In this document: piece after piece, positions 18,909 through 27,467 of the stretch
How the letters are laid out: each line of letters starts with the position of its first letter
Numbering within the stretch: position 1 is the stretch's first letter
Source of the DNA: Bradyrhizobium paxllaeri
GTDB lineage: Bacteria; Pseudomonadota; Alphaproteobacteria; Rhizobiales; Xanthobacteraceae
Assembly (NCBI RefSeq): GCF_001693515.2
Contig: NZ_CP042968.1
Location: forward strand, 5,952,001-6,016,000
DNA length: 64,000 bases
Direction: 5' to 3'
Program-made: the position numbers and the translations under genes
The notes under the pieces: model-generated
The model's database searches: none
What the model saw: the letters and a program-made list of their open reading frames with translations, nothing else
What the model was told of the DNA's origin: nothing

Positions 18909-20492
18909 ATGCCAGAAGTAATAATTGTCGGCTCCGGTTTAGCCGGTATGTCCGCAGCCACCCGATTGATGGAGCGGGGCTTCGACATAACATTATATGA
19001 GCAGAACAATTTTCTCGGCGGCAAGCTTGGCGCCCATAGGGACAGCCACACACCCGATCCGCACGAACATTGCTACCACATGTACCTGAACTGGTACAAT
19101 AATTTCTGGCAGTTCATGGCGGAGATCGGCGCCGTCGACAAGTTCATACCAAGCCCTGTCATCGGCTGCCGCTTTCCGGGAGACAAGCAGACCCGGCCAT
19201 ATCTCACCAATCCCGGATCGCCCGCGACCGTTTTGACCAACATGCTGAACGGCATCGCGTCCCCTGCAGACCAATTCCTCTCGGCGTATTCGTTGCTCGA
19301 CCTCATCGGCACGCAATCGATGTCTGGGACTGTGCTGGAGCAAACCTCCGTTAGCAATTTCTTTCGATCAAGGGGCTACAGCACCGAAGGTTCATTAGCA
19401 GCCTCCGCCCGCACCTTGGCGGAGGCCTTTGCCTCGCCAAGCTACCTTTCTTCCGCGCGAAGCTATCAGAGCTTGATAAAGTACGGGTATCCCGACCCGA
19501 CTCCATCCTTGTGGCTACTCACGCAGAATACCAACGACGCCATCTTCGAGCCATGGAGACGTCACCTGGAAGCGCGTGCAAAGACTCTCAAGCGCCGCTT
19601 CAAGATTTATTTCCAGACGCGGGTGGAAGGCCTTCACCTGAGGGATGGCCAGGTGCGCGAATTGACACTCGGCCAGATGCCGAAGGAGCCGACTACCCAC
19701 CGCAATGACAGGCCGAGGGTAAGCAAAAAGTGGAAGATCGACGTTCCCGGAGATCTGGTGCTCGCCGTACCGCCGGGCCCGCTCGGATGCCTCGTTAGCC
19801 CCGATGTCGCGGCTTGCGCACCAAAGCTTGAAACAGTTCGGGAGCTGCGATCGGAGCCGATGATCTCCCTTGATGCGTATTTCAAGCGCAAGATCCCAGG
19901 CTTGACCAGAAGCATCACGCTGCTTCTGGGCTCGAAATACAATCTAAGTCTGCTCGACATTTCGCAGGTCTGGAGCGACTGGCCAGCGGGAGAAGGCACT
20001 GCGCTTAACGTCATCTCATCAAATGCTGACTTGATCGCTGATTATCCGGAAAAAGTCATCAAGGACATAATGCTCAAGGAGCTGCAACGCTTCCTCGACT
20101 TCAAGCTTACTGATGTGGACTACGACCGTTGCCACGTTCAAACCAACGTCGGCGAAGAGCTTTTCGTCAACCAGGTCGGCAGTTGGAACTCCCGCCCAAA
20201 GGCGACTTGTGAGATTCCGAACCTCTTTCTGGCCGGCGATTTCTGCCAGACCTTCATCGATGTCGTCACGGTCGAAGGAGCTGTGGTCAGCGGACTTTTG
20301 GCAGCGGAGGCATTGCGCCGCAAGCACAAGACTGGCGCTCCGATCGATATCATCCGGCCGGATTCCTATCCGGCATTTCTTCCAGCGGCGCTCGCGGTGG
20401 CTCTACGCCCTGCGGCCTGGGCCGCAAAGGCGGTCTCGGTGACCGACTCCATGATGCGCGCAAATTTCTCCCGGATTTTTCCCAACGGATGA
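18909..20492 (+). CDS. FAD-dependent oxidoreductase, phytoene-desaturase/amine-oxidase superfamily
   Basis: 527 aa. It starts with the Rossmann FAD motif VIIVGSGLAGMSAATRL (GxGxxG at 8-13), then an acidic end of strand 2 (LYEQNNFLGGKLG), and has the C-terminal FAD-binding signature NLFLAGDFCQTFIDVVTVEGAVVSG. This layout is shared by carotenoid desaturases, hydroxysqualene dehydroxylase (HpnE) and related enzymes acting on isoprenoids. The middle and C-terminal regions are unlike the textbook members, and a hydrophobic C-terminal segment (about 490-510) could mediate membrane contact. It is divergent from the prenyl-synthase operon, so an isoprenoid substrate is a fair inference. The real substrate is unknown. 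Confidence 0.8.
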   Translation: MPEVIIVGSGLAGMSAATRLMERGFDITLYEQNNFLGGKLGAHRDSHTPDPHEHCYHMYLNWYNNFWQFMAEIGAVDKFIPSPVIGCRFPGDKQTRPYLTNPGSPATVLTNMLNGIASPADQFLSAYSLLDLIGTQSMSGTVLEQTSVSNFFRSRGYSTEGSLAASARTLAEAFASPSYLSSARSYQSLIKYGYPDPTPSLWLLTQNTNDAIFEPWRRHLEARAKTLKRRFKIYFQTRVEGLHLRDGQVRELTLGQMPKEPTTHRNDRPRVSKKWKIDVPGDLVLAVPPGPLGCLVSPDVAACAPKLETVRELRSEPMISLDAYFKRKIPGLTRSITLLLGSKYNLSLLDISQVWSDWPAGEGTALNVISSNADLIADYPEKVIKDIMLKELQRFLDFKLTDVDYDRCHVQTNVGEELFVNQVGSWNSRPKATCEIPNLFLAGDFCQTFIDVVTVEGAVVSGLLAAEALRRKHKTGAPIDIIRPDSYPAFLPAALAVALRPAAWAAKAVSVTDSMMRANFSRIFPNG

Positions 20493-20508
20493 GATGAGAC
20501 GCTGCAAC

Positions 20509-21627
20509 TCATCGAGGAAAATCCAGCAATCGAGGCGGACCGTACGTGGCGGTCTGCCGCTCCGTCCAGCCATTCGCGGCTGGCAACCTGTCGGCGATAT
20601 CGAAACGGCGTAGCATGTCGCATACACAAACCGACTTGCCGTCGGCACACAGACACAAGCCGTCTCCCGAGACGCCCAATTCAAGTATCACCGAGCCGCC
20701 GATCTGCGTTCCCTCTCCACTGCCGCTTTTCGTCGTCATTGCCCAATAGGTCCGCCGTTCCGAACCCGCTCCACGTCGAGAGATGGAGAAAGTCGGCAGA
20801 TCGAAGGTCCGCGCATCGCCGAATCGCGGAAATCGGATCGACAACGCCTTCCCCTTCGCGTTCGGAACGCCGAATAGCACGTTGTCCGCGACGTAACCGA
20901 CCGCGAGCTTGGGGGAGACGATCTTTTCTAACCCCCATACGATGCGGGCGGCCTGTTTGGTGAACTCCTGCGTGACGACAATCGCCAAGTAATAGGTGAA
21001 CAACTGCCGTGCGGGATCGCCCTTCACGGTCACCGTCAACGCGACAACGATTTCCGGATAAACGCCAAAATCGCTGTTGCGATAGTCCACTCCGACAATC
21101 ATCAGCGGCGTCCGTCCGCTGCCGGCATCGAACGCCGACAGGATTTCGCGCACTTCTTCACCAAGCGCATCGTTAGCCGCCTTGACGTCCACGAAAAACA
21201 TCGCCCATCCCTGCGACGCGTCCAGAACCCGTGCCGGCATCGCGAACGGTTTGCCGTCCACCTGGAAAATCTCTCCATCCGGTTCCGGCCCGGTGTACTC
21301 GTCACCAATGTAGGGCTCCAGACCGGCATCGGTTCGACGCATCAATTCCATCGCCGCCTTTTCGGCAATCGACGGCGCTATCGCCGCCAACCCGCCCAAG
21401 CAATTCACGTAGCCGCTGACCATGTTCCGCAGCAACGCCTCCGGCGGCACGGATGCCATCGCGCCCCGCACTAGACGGTCGACCTCGTATCCCCAACTGC
21501 GACTGGCTATTGTCCACCATTGGCCATAAGCCTCCACGCCGAAACGAAGTGCCATCTCGCCGACGCGCAGCAGGTGGTCGCTACGCGATGGTCGGGGGGA
21601 CCCTGCAGAAGGCAGAATAGGCGGCAT
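20509..21627 (-). CDS. Acetoacetate-decarboxylase-like protein with helical N-terminal extension
   Basis: 372 aa. Residues about 110-340 resemble the acetoacetate decarboxylase (ADC) family: a VDYRNSDFGVYPEIVVAL strand and a WGLEKIVSPKLAVGY segment where canonical ADC has its GxPKK active-site lysine; Lys is retained as GLEK. The first 100 residues are helical, with an aromatic-rich surface, and recall the helical partner proteins of the same cluster. The start has an AGGGA ribosome-binding site. It is convergent with the FAD oxidoreductase (16 bp between stops). ADC-like proteins catalyse Schiff-base decarboxylation or aldol chemistry; whether this one is active needs structural comparison. 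Confidence 0.6.
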   Translation of the reverse strand: MPPILPSAGSPRPSRSDHLLRVGEMALRFGVEAYGQWWTIASRSWGYEVDRLVRGAMASVPPEALLRNMVSGYVNCLGGLAAIAPSIAEKAAMELMRRTDAGLEPYIGDEYTGPEPDGEIFQVDGKPFAMPARVLDASQGWAMFFVDVKAANDALGEEVREILSAFDAGSGRTPLMIVGVDYRNSDFGVYPEIVVALTVTVKGDPARQLFTYYLAIVVTQEFTKQAARIVWGLEKIVSPKLAVGYVADNVLFGVPNAKGKALSIRFPRFGDARTFDLPTFSISRRGAGSERRTYWAMTTKSGSGEGTQIGGSVILELGVSGDGLCLCADGKSVCVCDMLRRFDIADRLPAANGWTERQTATYGPPRLLDFPR

Positions 21628-21842
21628 GACGGAAGCTCCCTAGCCTGCTCCGATCGGGCGACATGCCTGTGGCTGACACAGTGCGCTAAATGGACATTGT
21701 GTAATAAGTAATGGCAAGCATCCCACGATGTTACACGGAGGCGGGCCGAATTCAAGTTGGCTTCGCTATCTGTCGGCGAACGGATAACTGCATCTACATT
21801 GGTGGCAGCGTCCTTCTCCTTTAGGTTCGTTAGTTGGCTGGC

Positions 21843-24308
21843 TCAGCGCGCCCCCGGCGCATCGAGGGCGGCAAGCAATGACGACCGCAATCGGTCATCA
21901 GGTTCGAAATTCCCGGCAAGGGTTCGAATGACTTCCTCGAAGCGAGCTCTGTACCTGACCGCCTCGGCCGGCTTGCCGAGGCTCTCGCAGACCTCTACAC
22001 CCGCCCGATAGACCCGCCAAGCGGCGAGCGGCATGTCGGTATCTTCGAGAGTTGAAAGGGCACGCGAGAGCTCCGCCCTTGCCTCCTCCAAATCGCCCGC
22101 AGCGAGCGCAACCCGGGTGAGCAGCCCGTGCGCCTGCGCCAGATGATTGCGATCGGGCGCCGGCGCGACGTACTCGTACAGCTTTATCGCCGATGTCCGC
22201 GCCTGTGCGATATCGCCGACCTGAAGGCTGTACTCGCAAAGGCAATGGTGTAGCTGCGCGTAGATCGTGTAATCCATCATGATGCCGTCGGAATTCGACC
22301 GTTGCATGACGTCATCGAACTGCTGGTGCGCTCGTTGCGGCTCGTTCAGGCCGACGAAGACCTTCGCAAGAACGGCTCGCTGAAAGAAGAAGGCGAAGGG
22401 ATTTTCTTCAAGCACTGCTTGGTCGATGCTCTCGCAGAGCTCGCGCGCACCATGAAAATCCATCGCCTCGACGTGGAGCCACCCCAAGGTGAGGCGGCAC
22501 AGGGCAATCGCCGGGCGGTTAGCGTTTCTTTCCGCCAGCGCCAGCGCGGCGATGGTCTCGCGCTGCAATCGCCGCCATTGGCCAAGATGGATCAGCGCGG
22601 TCGACTCCATCACGTTGAACAGCACAAAGATGTAGACGTCGCCGACCTCCTGCGCGAGCTTCTTGCCATCGGTTCCCGAACGACGGCATTCCTCGTAACG
22701 CGACCGTAAGCATTCGAGGATTCCCTCGATCCCGTATCGCCGGATCAGCGTGCCGTGATCGCGCGCGTCAGCTGTTACGCGCAACGCTTTCTCGCAAAGT
22801 GCAGCATCCTGCTCCTGCCAACCTTTCAGCCAGAGATTGATGCTGGCGCTGCTACCCTGCACTAGAGCCTTGAAGGCGTCATCCTCAAGTCCTTCACTCT
22901 TGGCAAGCGCTTCGTTGGAAGCGTGAAGGCACATGCGGCGGTCGGCATGAAGGCAGAACCGGCTCACGGCCAGGAGCCCGTTAACCTCATGGCGAAGCTG
23001 CCCCGCGTCCGCGGCGCAAGCGATCATCTCCTCGAGATCGCGAACCGAGCCGGCGAGATCCCCCGCCGAGCGCCGCGCCCAGCTCCGCTGTCGCAACAGG
23101 CTGGTACGCGGCCCATACTGATCGGTCGTTCCCAGACGGTCGAGAATGCCGAGTGCGCGGGACAGATAATTGGTCGCCTCCTCGTGACCGAGGCGCTTCG
23201 CGGAATTTTCTGCGGCCTGGCTGAGGTAGCGCAGTGCACGCGGGAAATCATGGCTCTGCTCGAAATGCAACGCGAGCGTAGCCGCAATATTTTCCGTCCG
23301 GCCCCCATATCCCTGCTCGAGGCGCTCGCCCATGCGGTGATGGATCTGGAGGCGCCGTGCCGGGGTGAGCCGTTTATAGAGCACGTTCTGATAGAGAATG
23401 TGTTGGAAAGCGTAGGATCCGGAATAGGTCCCGTCGGGCCATTCAGAAACGCCGCACGCCACCACCGTGTGATCCTTGCGCGCAAGACCCTCCAGGACTT
23501 CCTCGGTCTCCACGGTGTCGCGCGACAGACCAGCGGCCACGAGGGCTGCGGCACATTCGCTTCCCGCTACGCTGGCCGCCTCGAGCAGCTGCTGTTCGTC
23601 CTCACTCAGACGATCGATCCGATGTGTGATCATGTTGATCAGATCGTTTGGCACGACATCCTCGGATAGGGCAGTTCCGGATCCGAGGCGCCAGGCGCCG
23701 TCGATCTCCACAATCGACTCGTGATTGACCAGGTAGTCCACAAGCGAGGCGATGAACAACGGCTGCCCCTGGGTGCGCCCGAACATCGGCCCGGAGAGCG
23801 CCGAAGCGAGCTTCTCGTCCTGGAAACGCAAGGCGAGGTGGTGCTCCACCTCGGTTTTGGACAATCGATCGAGTTGCAGCTCGCTGCACCTCCCGTGGAT
23901 CTCCAAATCCTGATGCAGACGGCGAACCGGATGTCCACTCATGATGCTGTCGCCAACACGATAGGTGGCAAGAACGAGCACTTGAGCCTTGCGGTCTCCG
24001 TGTGCGAAGCGCGACAGGACGTCGACCGTCTGGAAGTCGCTCCAATGCATATCCTCGATGACGAGGACCCACGGGCGATCCACACTCAACACCTCGACCA
24101 GATCGCAGAACTCACGCGACATCCGTTCTCGTGTCGCTCCGAATACCTCATTCCGGAACGCGGCCCGGTCCGCCACGTCGAGAAAACCGGGCATCTGGAG
24201 CAGCCAAGTCGGCGCATTGGCGCGCACGGCCTCCAGGACAGCCGAACCGTCCGGGCCGCGACAACGCGTCGTCAGCGAATCGATCAACGGGAGAAATGCC
24301 TCGTTCAT
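21843..24308 (-). CDS. C-terminal part of winged-helix AAA/STAND - TPR regulator (second ORF of a split gene)
   Basis: 821 aa if translated from ATG 24308. It begins inside a STAND/AAA ATPase domain, directly after where Walker A should be: NEAFLPLIDSL, then Walker B-like WVLVIEDMHWSD, then arginine and winged-helix parts of the ATPase, then about 500 residues of TPR-like repeats. The nucleotide-binding P-loop is encoded in the preceding ORF (24305-24976), whose TGA overlaps this ATG (24305-24308). A one-base shift there would fuse both into a normal single protein of about 1045 aa. Frameshift mutation, programmed -1 frameshift or genuine split protein are all possible. In-frame codons upstream of 24308 are Arg-rich out-of-frame translation and are not included. 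Confidence 0.75.
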   Translation of the reverse strand: MNEAFLPLIDSLTTRCRGPDGSAVLEAVRANAPTWLLQMPGFLDVADRAAFRNEVFGATRERMSREFCDLVEVLSVDRPWVLVIEDMHWSDFQTVDVLSRFAHGDRKAQVLVLATYRVGDSIMSGHPVRRLHQDLEIHGRCSELQLDRLSKTEVEHHLALRFQDEKLASALSGPMFGRTQGQPLFIASLVDYLVNHESIVEIDGAWRLGSGTALSEDVVPNDLINMITHRIDRLSEDEQQLLEAASVAGSECAAALVAAGLSRDTVETEEVLEGLARKDHTVVACGVSEWPDGTYSGSYAFQHILYQNVLYKRLTPARRLQIHHRMGERLEQGYGGRTENIAATLALHFEQSHDFPRALRYLSQAAENSAKRLGHEEATNYLSRALGILDRLGTTDQYGPRTSLLRQRSWARRSAGDLAGSVRDLEEMIACAADAGQLRHEVNGLLAVSRFCLHADRRMCLHASNEALAKSEGLEDDAFKALVQGSSASINLWLKGWQEQDAALCEKALRVTADARDHGTLIRRYGIEGILECLRSRYEECRRSGTDGKKLAQEVGDVYIFVLFNVMESTALIHLGQWRRLQRETIAALALAERNANRPAIALCRLTLGWLHVEAMDFHGARELCESIDQAVLEENPFAFFFQRAVLAKVFVGLNEPQRAHQQFDDVMQRSNSDGIMMDYTIYAQLHHCLCEYSLQVGDIAQARTSAIKLYEYVAPAPDRNHLAQAHGLLTRVALAAGDLEEARAELSRALSTLEDTDMPLAAWRVYRAGVEVCESLGKPAEAVRYRARFEEVIRTLAGNFEPDDRLRSSLLAALDAPGAR

Positions 24309-24976
24309 GCGAAACGCTCGGTGCAGAAACCGCACAGGGTCTCGACGCGATACCGAGAAAGCTGCTCGATCGCCATTTCGACGAACGAGGTCTTGCCGAT
24401 ACCAGCCTCGCCGGTGATGAAGACGACCTGTCTGTCGCCGGCGAGCATTCGCTGCGTAACCTTGTCCAGCGTAGCCAGCGGACCGTTTCGCCCGACGAGC
24501 CAGCGGGACCGGCGGGGGATTGATCCCTCCTGACTTCTGCCGCCGGCTGCACCGGGGGACAGGATAGTGCGCCCAACTCCCTGGGCAGGCGGCACCTTCT
24601 CCTCGATCGCGCTGTGGTGCGAACTCGTCGTGGTCGGGCCGACGAACCGATATCCACGGCGCGGCAAGGTTTCGATCCAACGCTCTCCGCCCGGCTCGGC
24701 CGCAAGCGCTTTGCGCAGCGCCGCAATCTGAACCGATAGATTGCTTTCTTCGACGACCAAGCCTGACCAAGCGGCCTGGATCAATTCGTCCTTGGAAACC
24801 ACCAAACCTTGACGTTTCGCCAGCGCGCTGAGCAGTGCGACGGCGCGGCAGCCAACGGGTAGCAGATCATTGCCACGATAGAGAGTTGCGGTATCGACAT
24901 CCAATCGGAATGGTCCGATTGCAAGCGTCGCGCGCTCATCGCCATCGTCAAGAACGGACCGAGAGTCGTTCAACAC
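24305..24976 (-). CDS. N-terminal part of the same regulator: OmpR-type winged helix plus Walker A
   Basis: 223 aa from GTG 24976, chosen because a CGGAGG ribosome-binding site lies 6 bp upstream; ATG 24997 is an alternative. Residues about 15-110 form a transcriptional-regulator C-terminal (OmpR/CadC-like) DNA-binding domain (FRLDVDTATLYRG, VSKDELIQAAW, VEESNLSVQIAALRKAL, GYRFVGP). Near the C-terminus is Walker A GEAGIGKTS. The frame stops at 24305, exactly where the downstream ORF starts. The product would bind DNA cytoplasmically and, with the downstream half, act as a STAND-type transcription regulator. It lies beside and is oriented toward the isoprenoid-type cluster, so it is the prime candidate regulator. 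Confidence 0.75.
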   Translation of the reverse strand: MLNDSRSVLDDGDERATLAIGPFRLDVDTATLYRGNDLLPVGCRAVALLSALAKRQGLVVSKDELIQAAWSGLVVEESNLSVQIAALRKALAAEPGGERWIETLPRRGYRFVGPTTTSSHHSAIEEKVPPAQGVGRTILSPGAAGGRSQEGSIPRRSRWLVGRNGPLATLDKVTQRMLAGDRQVVFITGEAGIGKTSFVEMAIEQLSRYRVETLCGFCTERFA

Positions 24977-25374
24977 GGCGAGCCTCCGCGATGCCATTCT
25001 GCATCGGCTGACGGCGTACCTTATAGCAAAGAATTCCGTTCCGCTGTGAGGGAGTACAGGAGTTGCGAGCAATGCCATCGCCCCGGCGAACCTGACAGAC
25101 CGCGGTGGATCGGGTTGATTGGTGCAGACGAGGGGTATTCCCGTAAGGCCCCCAAACCGTTGGTCAGTGCCCCCTTTGCGCCACTCTTGGGAAAGAGTTG
25201 GACGCCAACTCAGCAAAGCCGCTGATTACTGTATTTCTGCGCCCTTTTGGGCGACCCGGCGCGAGGCATAAAAGGCTATCGCCTTTCCGCCTTCGTCAGC
25301 TTGTGCCGCCCAAACGCGGCTGCCTCTACCTTAACGCGGCTCATCCGAGCACGTTGCCGGCCGTCCGCCAAGTC
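24977..25374. other. Upstream region of the winged-helix regulator and downstream region of opgC
   Basis: About 400 bp without a supportable gene. Minus-strand open frame continues upstream of 24997 but lacks a credible start. The stretch should contain the promoter of the regulator. No clear sigma-70 or EcfG element was found. Confidence 0.4.
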
Positions 25375-26541
25375 TCAGCCGATGGAGTGAGACATCATAG
25401 TTCGCCGTTTTTCACTCGGCAGCGCGCTGTCTATTGCTAATTGCTGCCTGGGCTTGATACTGATCAAGTTCAGCAGCATTGCGGTCGCGATCATCGCCGC
25501 GATGCCAACGAGACTCACCGCGATCTGCATCGCAAACCCGTCCGAGATATCGAACAGCACCATGTGACCGGCGAACGCCAGCAGAACGCCAAGGCAATAG
25601 ATTGGTAGCGAGTTCCGGCCACAACAGATCGCGCCGCGCATCACTGGTGTCATCAGCCCTCGCCAATTGCGAGGCACGAACCACGCTGCCAAAACGGCTA
25701 TCGCCAAAAAATGCAGCAATCGCAATGGATCGAGATTTGATTTATCCGCTTGGTGCAGCCGCGCAAACGTCTGCGGGATCAGTGCTTCCAGCGGTTTGAT
25801 GCGCCAGCTCAGTGCGACGACCAGACTGAAGAGTAGATATAGGACAGCAAGTCCAAGCACCGTGCGTGACGTGACCCACGGCCGGACGTTCCTGTCCTCG
25901 ATCATCCACCACGCGCCGAGCACAACGAGGAGCTGCCAGGCCAGCGGATTGAAGGCCCAGTGACCGCTCGGCCACGCCGGGACTGTCCAGCCGAAGACAT
26001 GCACCAGCACGTAAAGTGCTACCGACGCGCCAAGCGTCACGTTCGGCAGTCGCAGCAGCAACCACAGTAACGGCGCGAACAAAAGATGAAGAAGCACAAA
26101 GATCGGCAACACGTCGGTATTGACCGGACGGTATTGCAGTATCGCCGCGTGGGCGAGCGTCGCGCCCAGCTGGTCCAATAGAATGCGCGTATTGCTCTCG
26201 TCAGCGAGACGGCCGCCGCCTGCGAGGTGAACCAGGATGGCGCAAGCGAGCGTGAGCAGCAAAAATGCAACGTAAATGTCCCAGCTTCGCCGAAGGGTCC
26301 GGCGGATCACCTCAGTCCAGCCCTCGCAGCGCCATGCCTTGCCGTAGGCCAGCGCGCAGGTTACGCCCGAGACGAACATGAATACTTCCGCGGCATCGCT
26401 GAAGCCGTAGTTCCGCAGCGTCAGCCAACTTCCGATGTTGTTTGGGATATGGTCAAGAAAGATGAACCACAGCGCGATGCCACGGCAGGCATCTATTCGC
26501 AGGTCGCGGCCCGCGCCTTTGAGCTCCGCCAGCCCGAGCAT
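25375..26541 (-). CDS. opgC: OpgC-family acyltransferase (osmoregulated periplasmic glucan succinylation type)
   Basis: 388 aa from ATG 26541; an upstream TTG/GTG near 26604 would extend it by about 20 residues. A polytopic inner-membrane protein with about ten hydrophobic segments. The N-terminus carries the OpgC signature RDLRIDACRGIALWFIFLDHIP and FSDAAEVFMFVSG. OpgC proteins add succinyl groups to periplasmic glucans, altering charge under low osmolarity. No opgG/opgH gene is nearby. It is the last ordinary chromosomal-looking gene before the accessory region. Family assignment is firm; the exact acyl donor and acceptor are inferred from the family. Confidence 0.88.
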   Translation of the reverse strand: MLGLAELKGAGRDLRIDACRGIALWFIFLDHIPNNIGSWLTLRNYGFSDAAEVFMFVSGVTCALAYGKAWRCEGWTEVIRRTLRRSWDIYVAFLLLTLACAILVHLAGGGRLADESNTRILLDQLGATLAHAAILQYRPVNTDVLPIFVLLHLLFAPLLWLLLRLPNVTLGASVALYVLVHVFGWTVPAWPSGHWAFNPLAWQLLVVLGAWWMIEDRNVRPWVTSRTVLGLAVLYLLFSLVVALSWRIKPLEALIPQTFARLHQADKSNLDPLRLLHFLAIAVLAAWFVPRNWRGLMTPVMRGAICCGRNSLPIYCLGVLLAFAGHMVLFDISDGFAMQIAVSLVGIAAMIATAMLLNLISIKPRQQLAIDSALPSEKRRTMMSHSIG

Positions 26542-26604
26542 TCTCACTGACTTCGCAGGAAACTCGAACAATCTAGGGGATGTAATCCTTTCTGTCACCA
26601 CCAA

Positions 26605-26836
26605 TGCTGTAGGGGCGCGTTAGGGAAGTGTTCGCAGTCGCCTAAGGTGATCTGCGCATGGTGGTCAGATGGCCACTTTGATGGCCTGGACGTGTTGGTA
26701 GCAGTACGCTCGCTACGCCGCCTGCAGACTCTATTCGTCCGTCCTACTCCCGTTCGGGGGCAGCTAGTAGCGAGAAATGTGTTGAGCGGTCCGCAACAGT
26801 AATGTCCCTGCCATGGTTTGCTTCACCCGCGGCGCA
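26605..26836. other. Short intergenic region, nothing recognised
   Basis: About 230 bp between opgC and the small membrane-anchored protein, with no gene, hairpin or promoter that I can support. It marks the change from the opgC side to the accessory small-gene region. Confidence 0.35.
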
Positions 26837-27049
26837 TCATCGGCGTGCCAGGATCACACCAATGAGGAATGCAATTGCCAACGACTGAATGGGTGCCTCG
26901 CGTGTAGCCATACTAATCTGGTCAATCCACGTCGGCTGCGGCGCGAGCTCGTCGGCAAGGTCCGAGGACATGCTGCGGATCGCATCCACAGCGCTATCGA
27001 TTCGTTGTTCGGCCCTTTTACCCGACGCGGGTGTTTCGTCACTGTTCAT
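26837..27049 (-). CDS. Small DUF883-like membrane-anchored protein
   Basis: 70 aa. An amphipathic helical first half (RAEQRIDSAVDAIRSMSSDLADEL) precedes one C-terminal transmembrane helix followed by a positive tail (LAIAFLIGVILARR). This is the layout of DUF883/ElaB-like inner-membrane proteins that bind ribosomes or the envelope in stationary phase; membership is by resemblance only. Its ATG overlaps the stop of the DUF2934 remnant upstream (ATGA, 27046-27049), so it was once translated by coupling. It has no strong ribosome-binding site of its own, and loss of the upstream frame may lower expression. Confidence 0.6.
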   Translation of the reverse strand: MNSDETPASGKRAEQRIDSAVDAIRSMSSDLADELAPQPTWIDQISMATREAPIQSLAIAFLIGVILARR

Positions 27050-27197
27050 GAAGACTCACAGCGTGTCGGGGGGGTGCGCACTGGCGAGGATTTGTCCTCG
27101 TTGCGCAGCTCCTGTTCAGCCAAGTTCCAAAACTGCCGGCTTGTTCCCAGAGCTGATACGCTCGGGCCTCGATCTCTTCCTTGCTCGGTTCGGGCAT
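27046..27197 (-). pseudogene. DUF2934 protein, frameshifted by a short internal deletion
   Basis: The ATG at 27197 has a strong GGAGG site. The first frame gives the DUF2934 signature start EEIEARAYQLWEQAG. It then goes off frame, and the expected continuation FWNLAEQELRNEDKSS is found in another frame ending at 27046. Intact DUF2934 proteins have about seven more residues (RPEGRDxE-type) between these parts, so a deletion of roughly 20 bp removed them and shifted the frame. DUF2934 proteins are small helical proteins common in rhizobia, of unknown role. The old stop overlaps the start of the next gene. Confidence 0.6.
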
Positions 27198-27290
27198 CAC
27201 ATCCTCCGGATTGGAGCACGGCCCCTCCTCTGGGGTAATGGGGGCTTATCGGCGGGACCGTGCTAGGCCAGAACTTTTTGGAACTGGCCC

Positions 27291-27467
27291 ATGGATTCAA
27301 GTGCACTGGATGCCGCTAGTTCCTCGAAACAGGAGCAGCGCGTTTTCAGGCTTCGGCGCAAAGGTCATAACGCGACTGAGGCTCAGAGCCTACTCGAGAC
27401 ATTCCGCAGTACCCATGCTCAGCAGGTCGCTCACCGCGACCTGCTTTTGATGGAACTGGTGGAATAA
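27291..27467 (+). CDS. Small helical protein, possibly related to the gene at 63473
   Basis: 58 aa, ATG 27291 to TAA 27467. The sequence is highly charged, with a basic middle (FRLRRKGHN) and a heptad-like C-terminal helix (SLLETFRSTHAQQVAHRDLLL). The pattern basic segment, then xAxxLLxTFxxxxAxxxxDLxxL, resembles the 66-aa protein at 63473-63673, so they may be members of one small-protein family. No clear ribosome-binding site is present, which limits confidence. The function is unknown. Confidence 0.45.
   Translation: MDSSALDAASSSKQEQRVFRLRRKGHNATEAQSLLETFRSTHAQQVAHRDLLLMELVE

Noticed and set aside
24309..24770. Extension of the second STAND ORF upstream of its ATG 24308
   Set aside because: Translation in this frame is Arg-rich and out of phase with the true winged-helix and Walker A sequence in the other frame.
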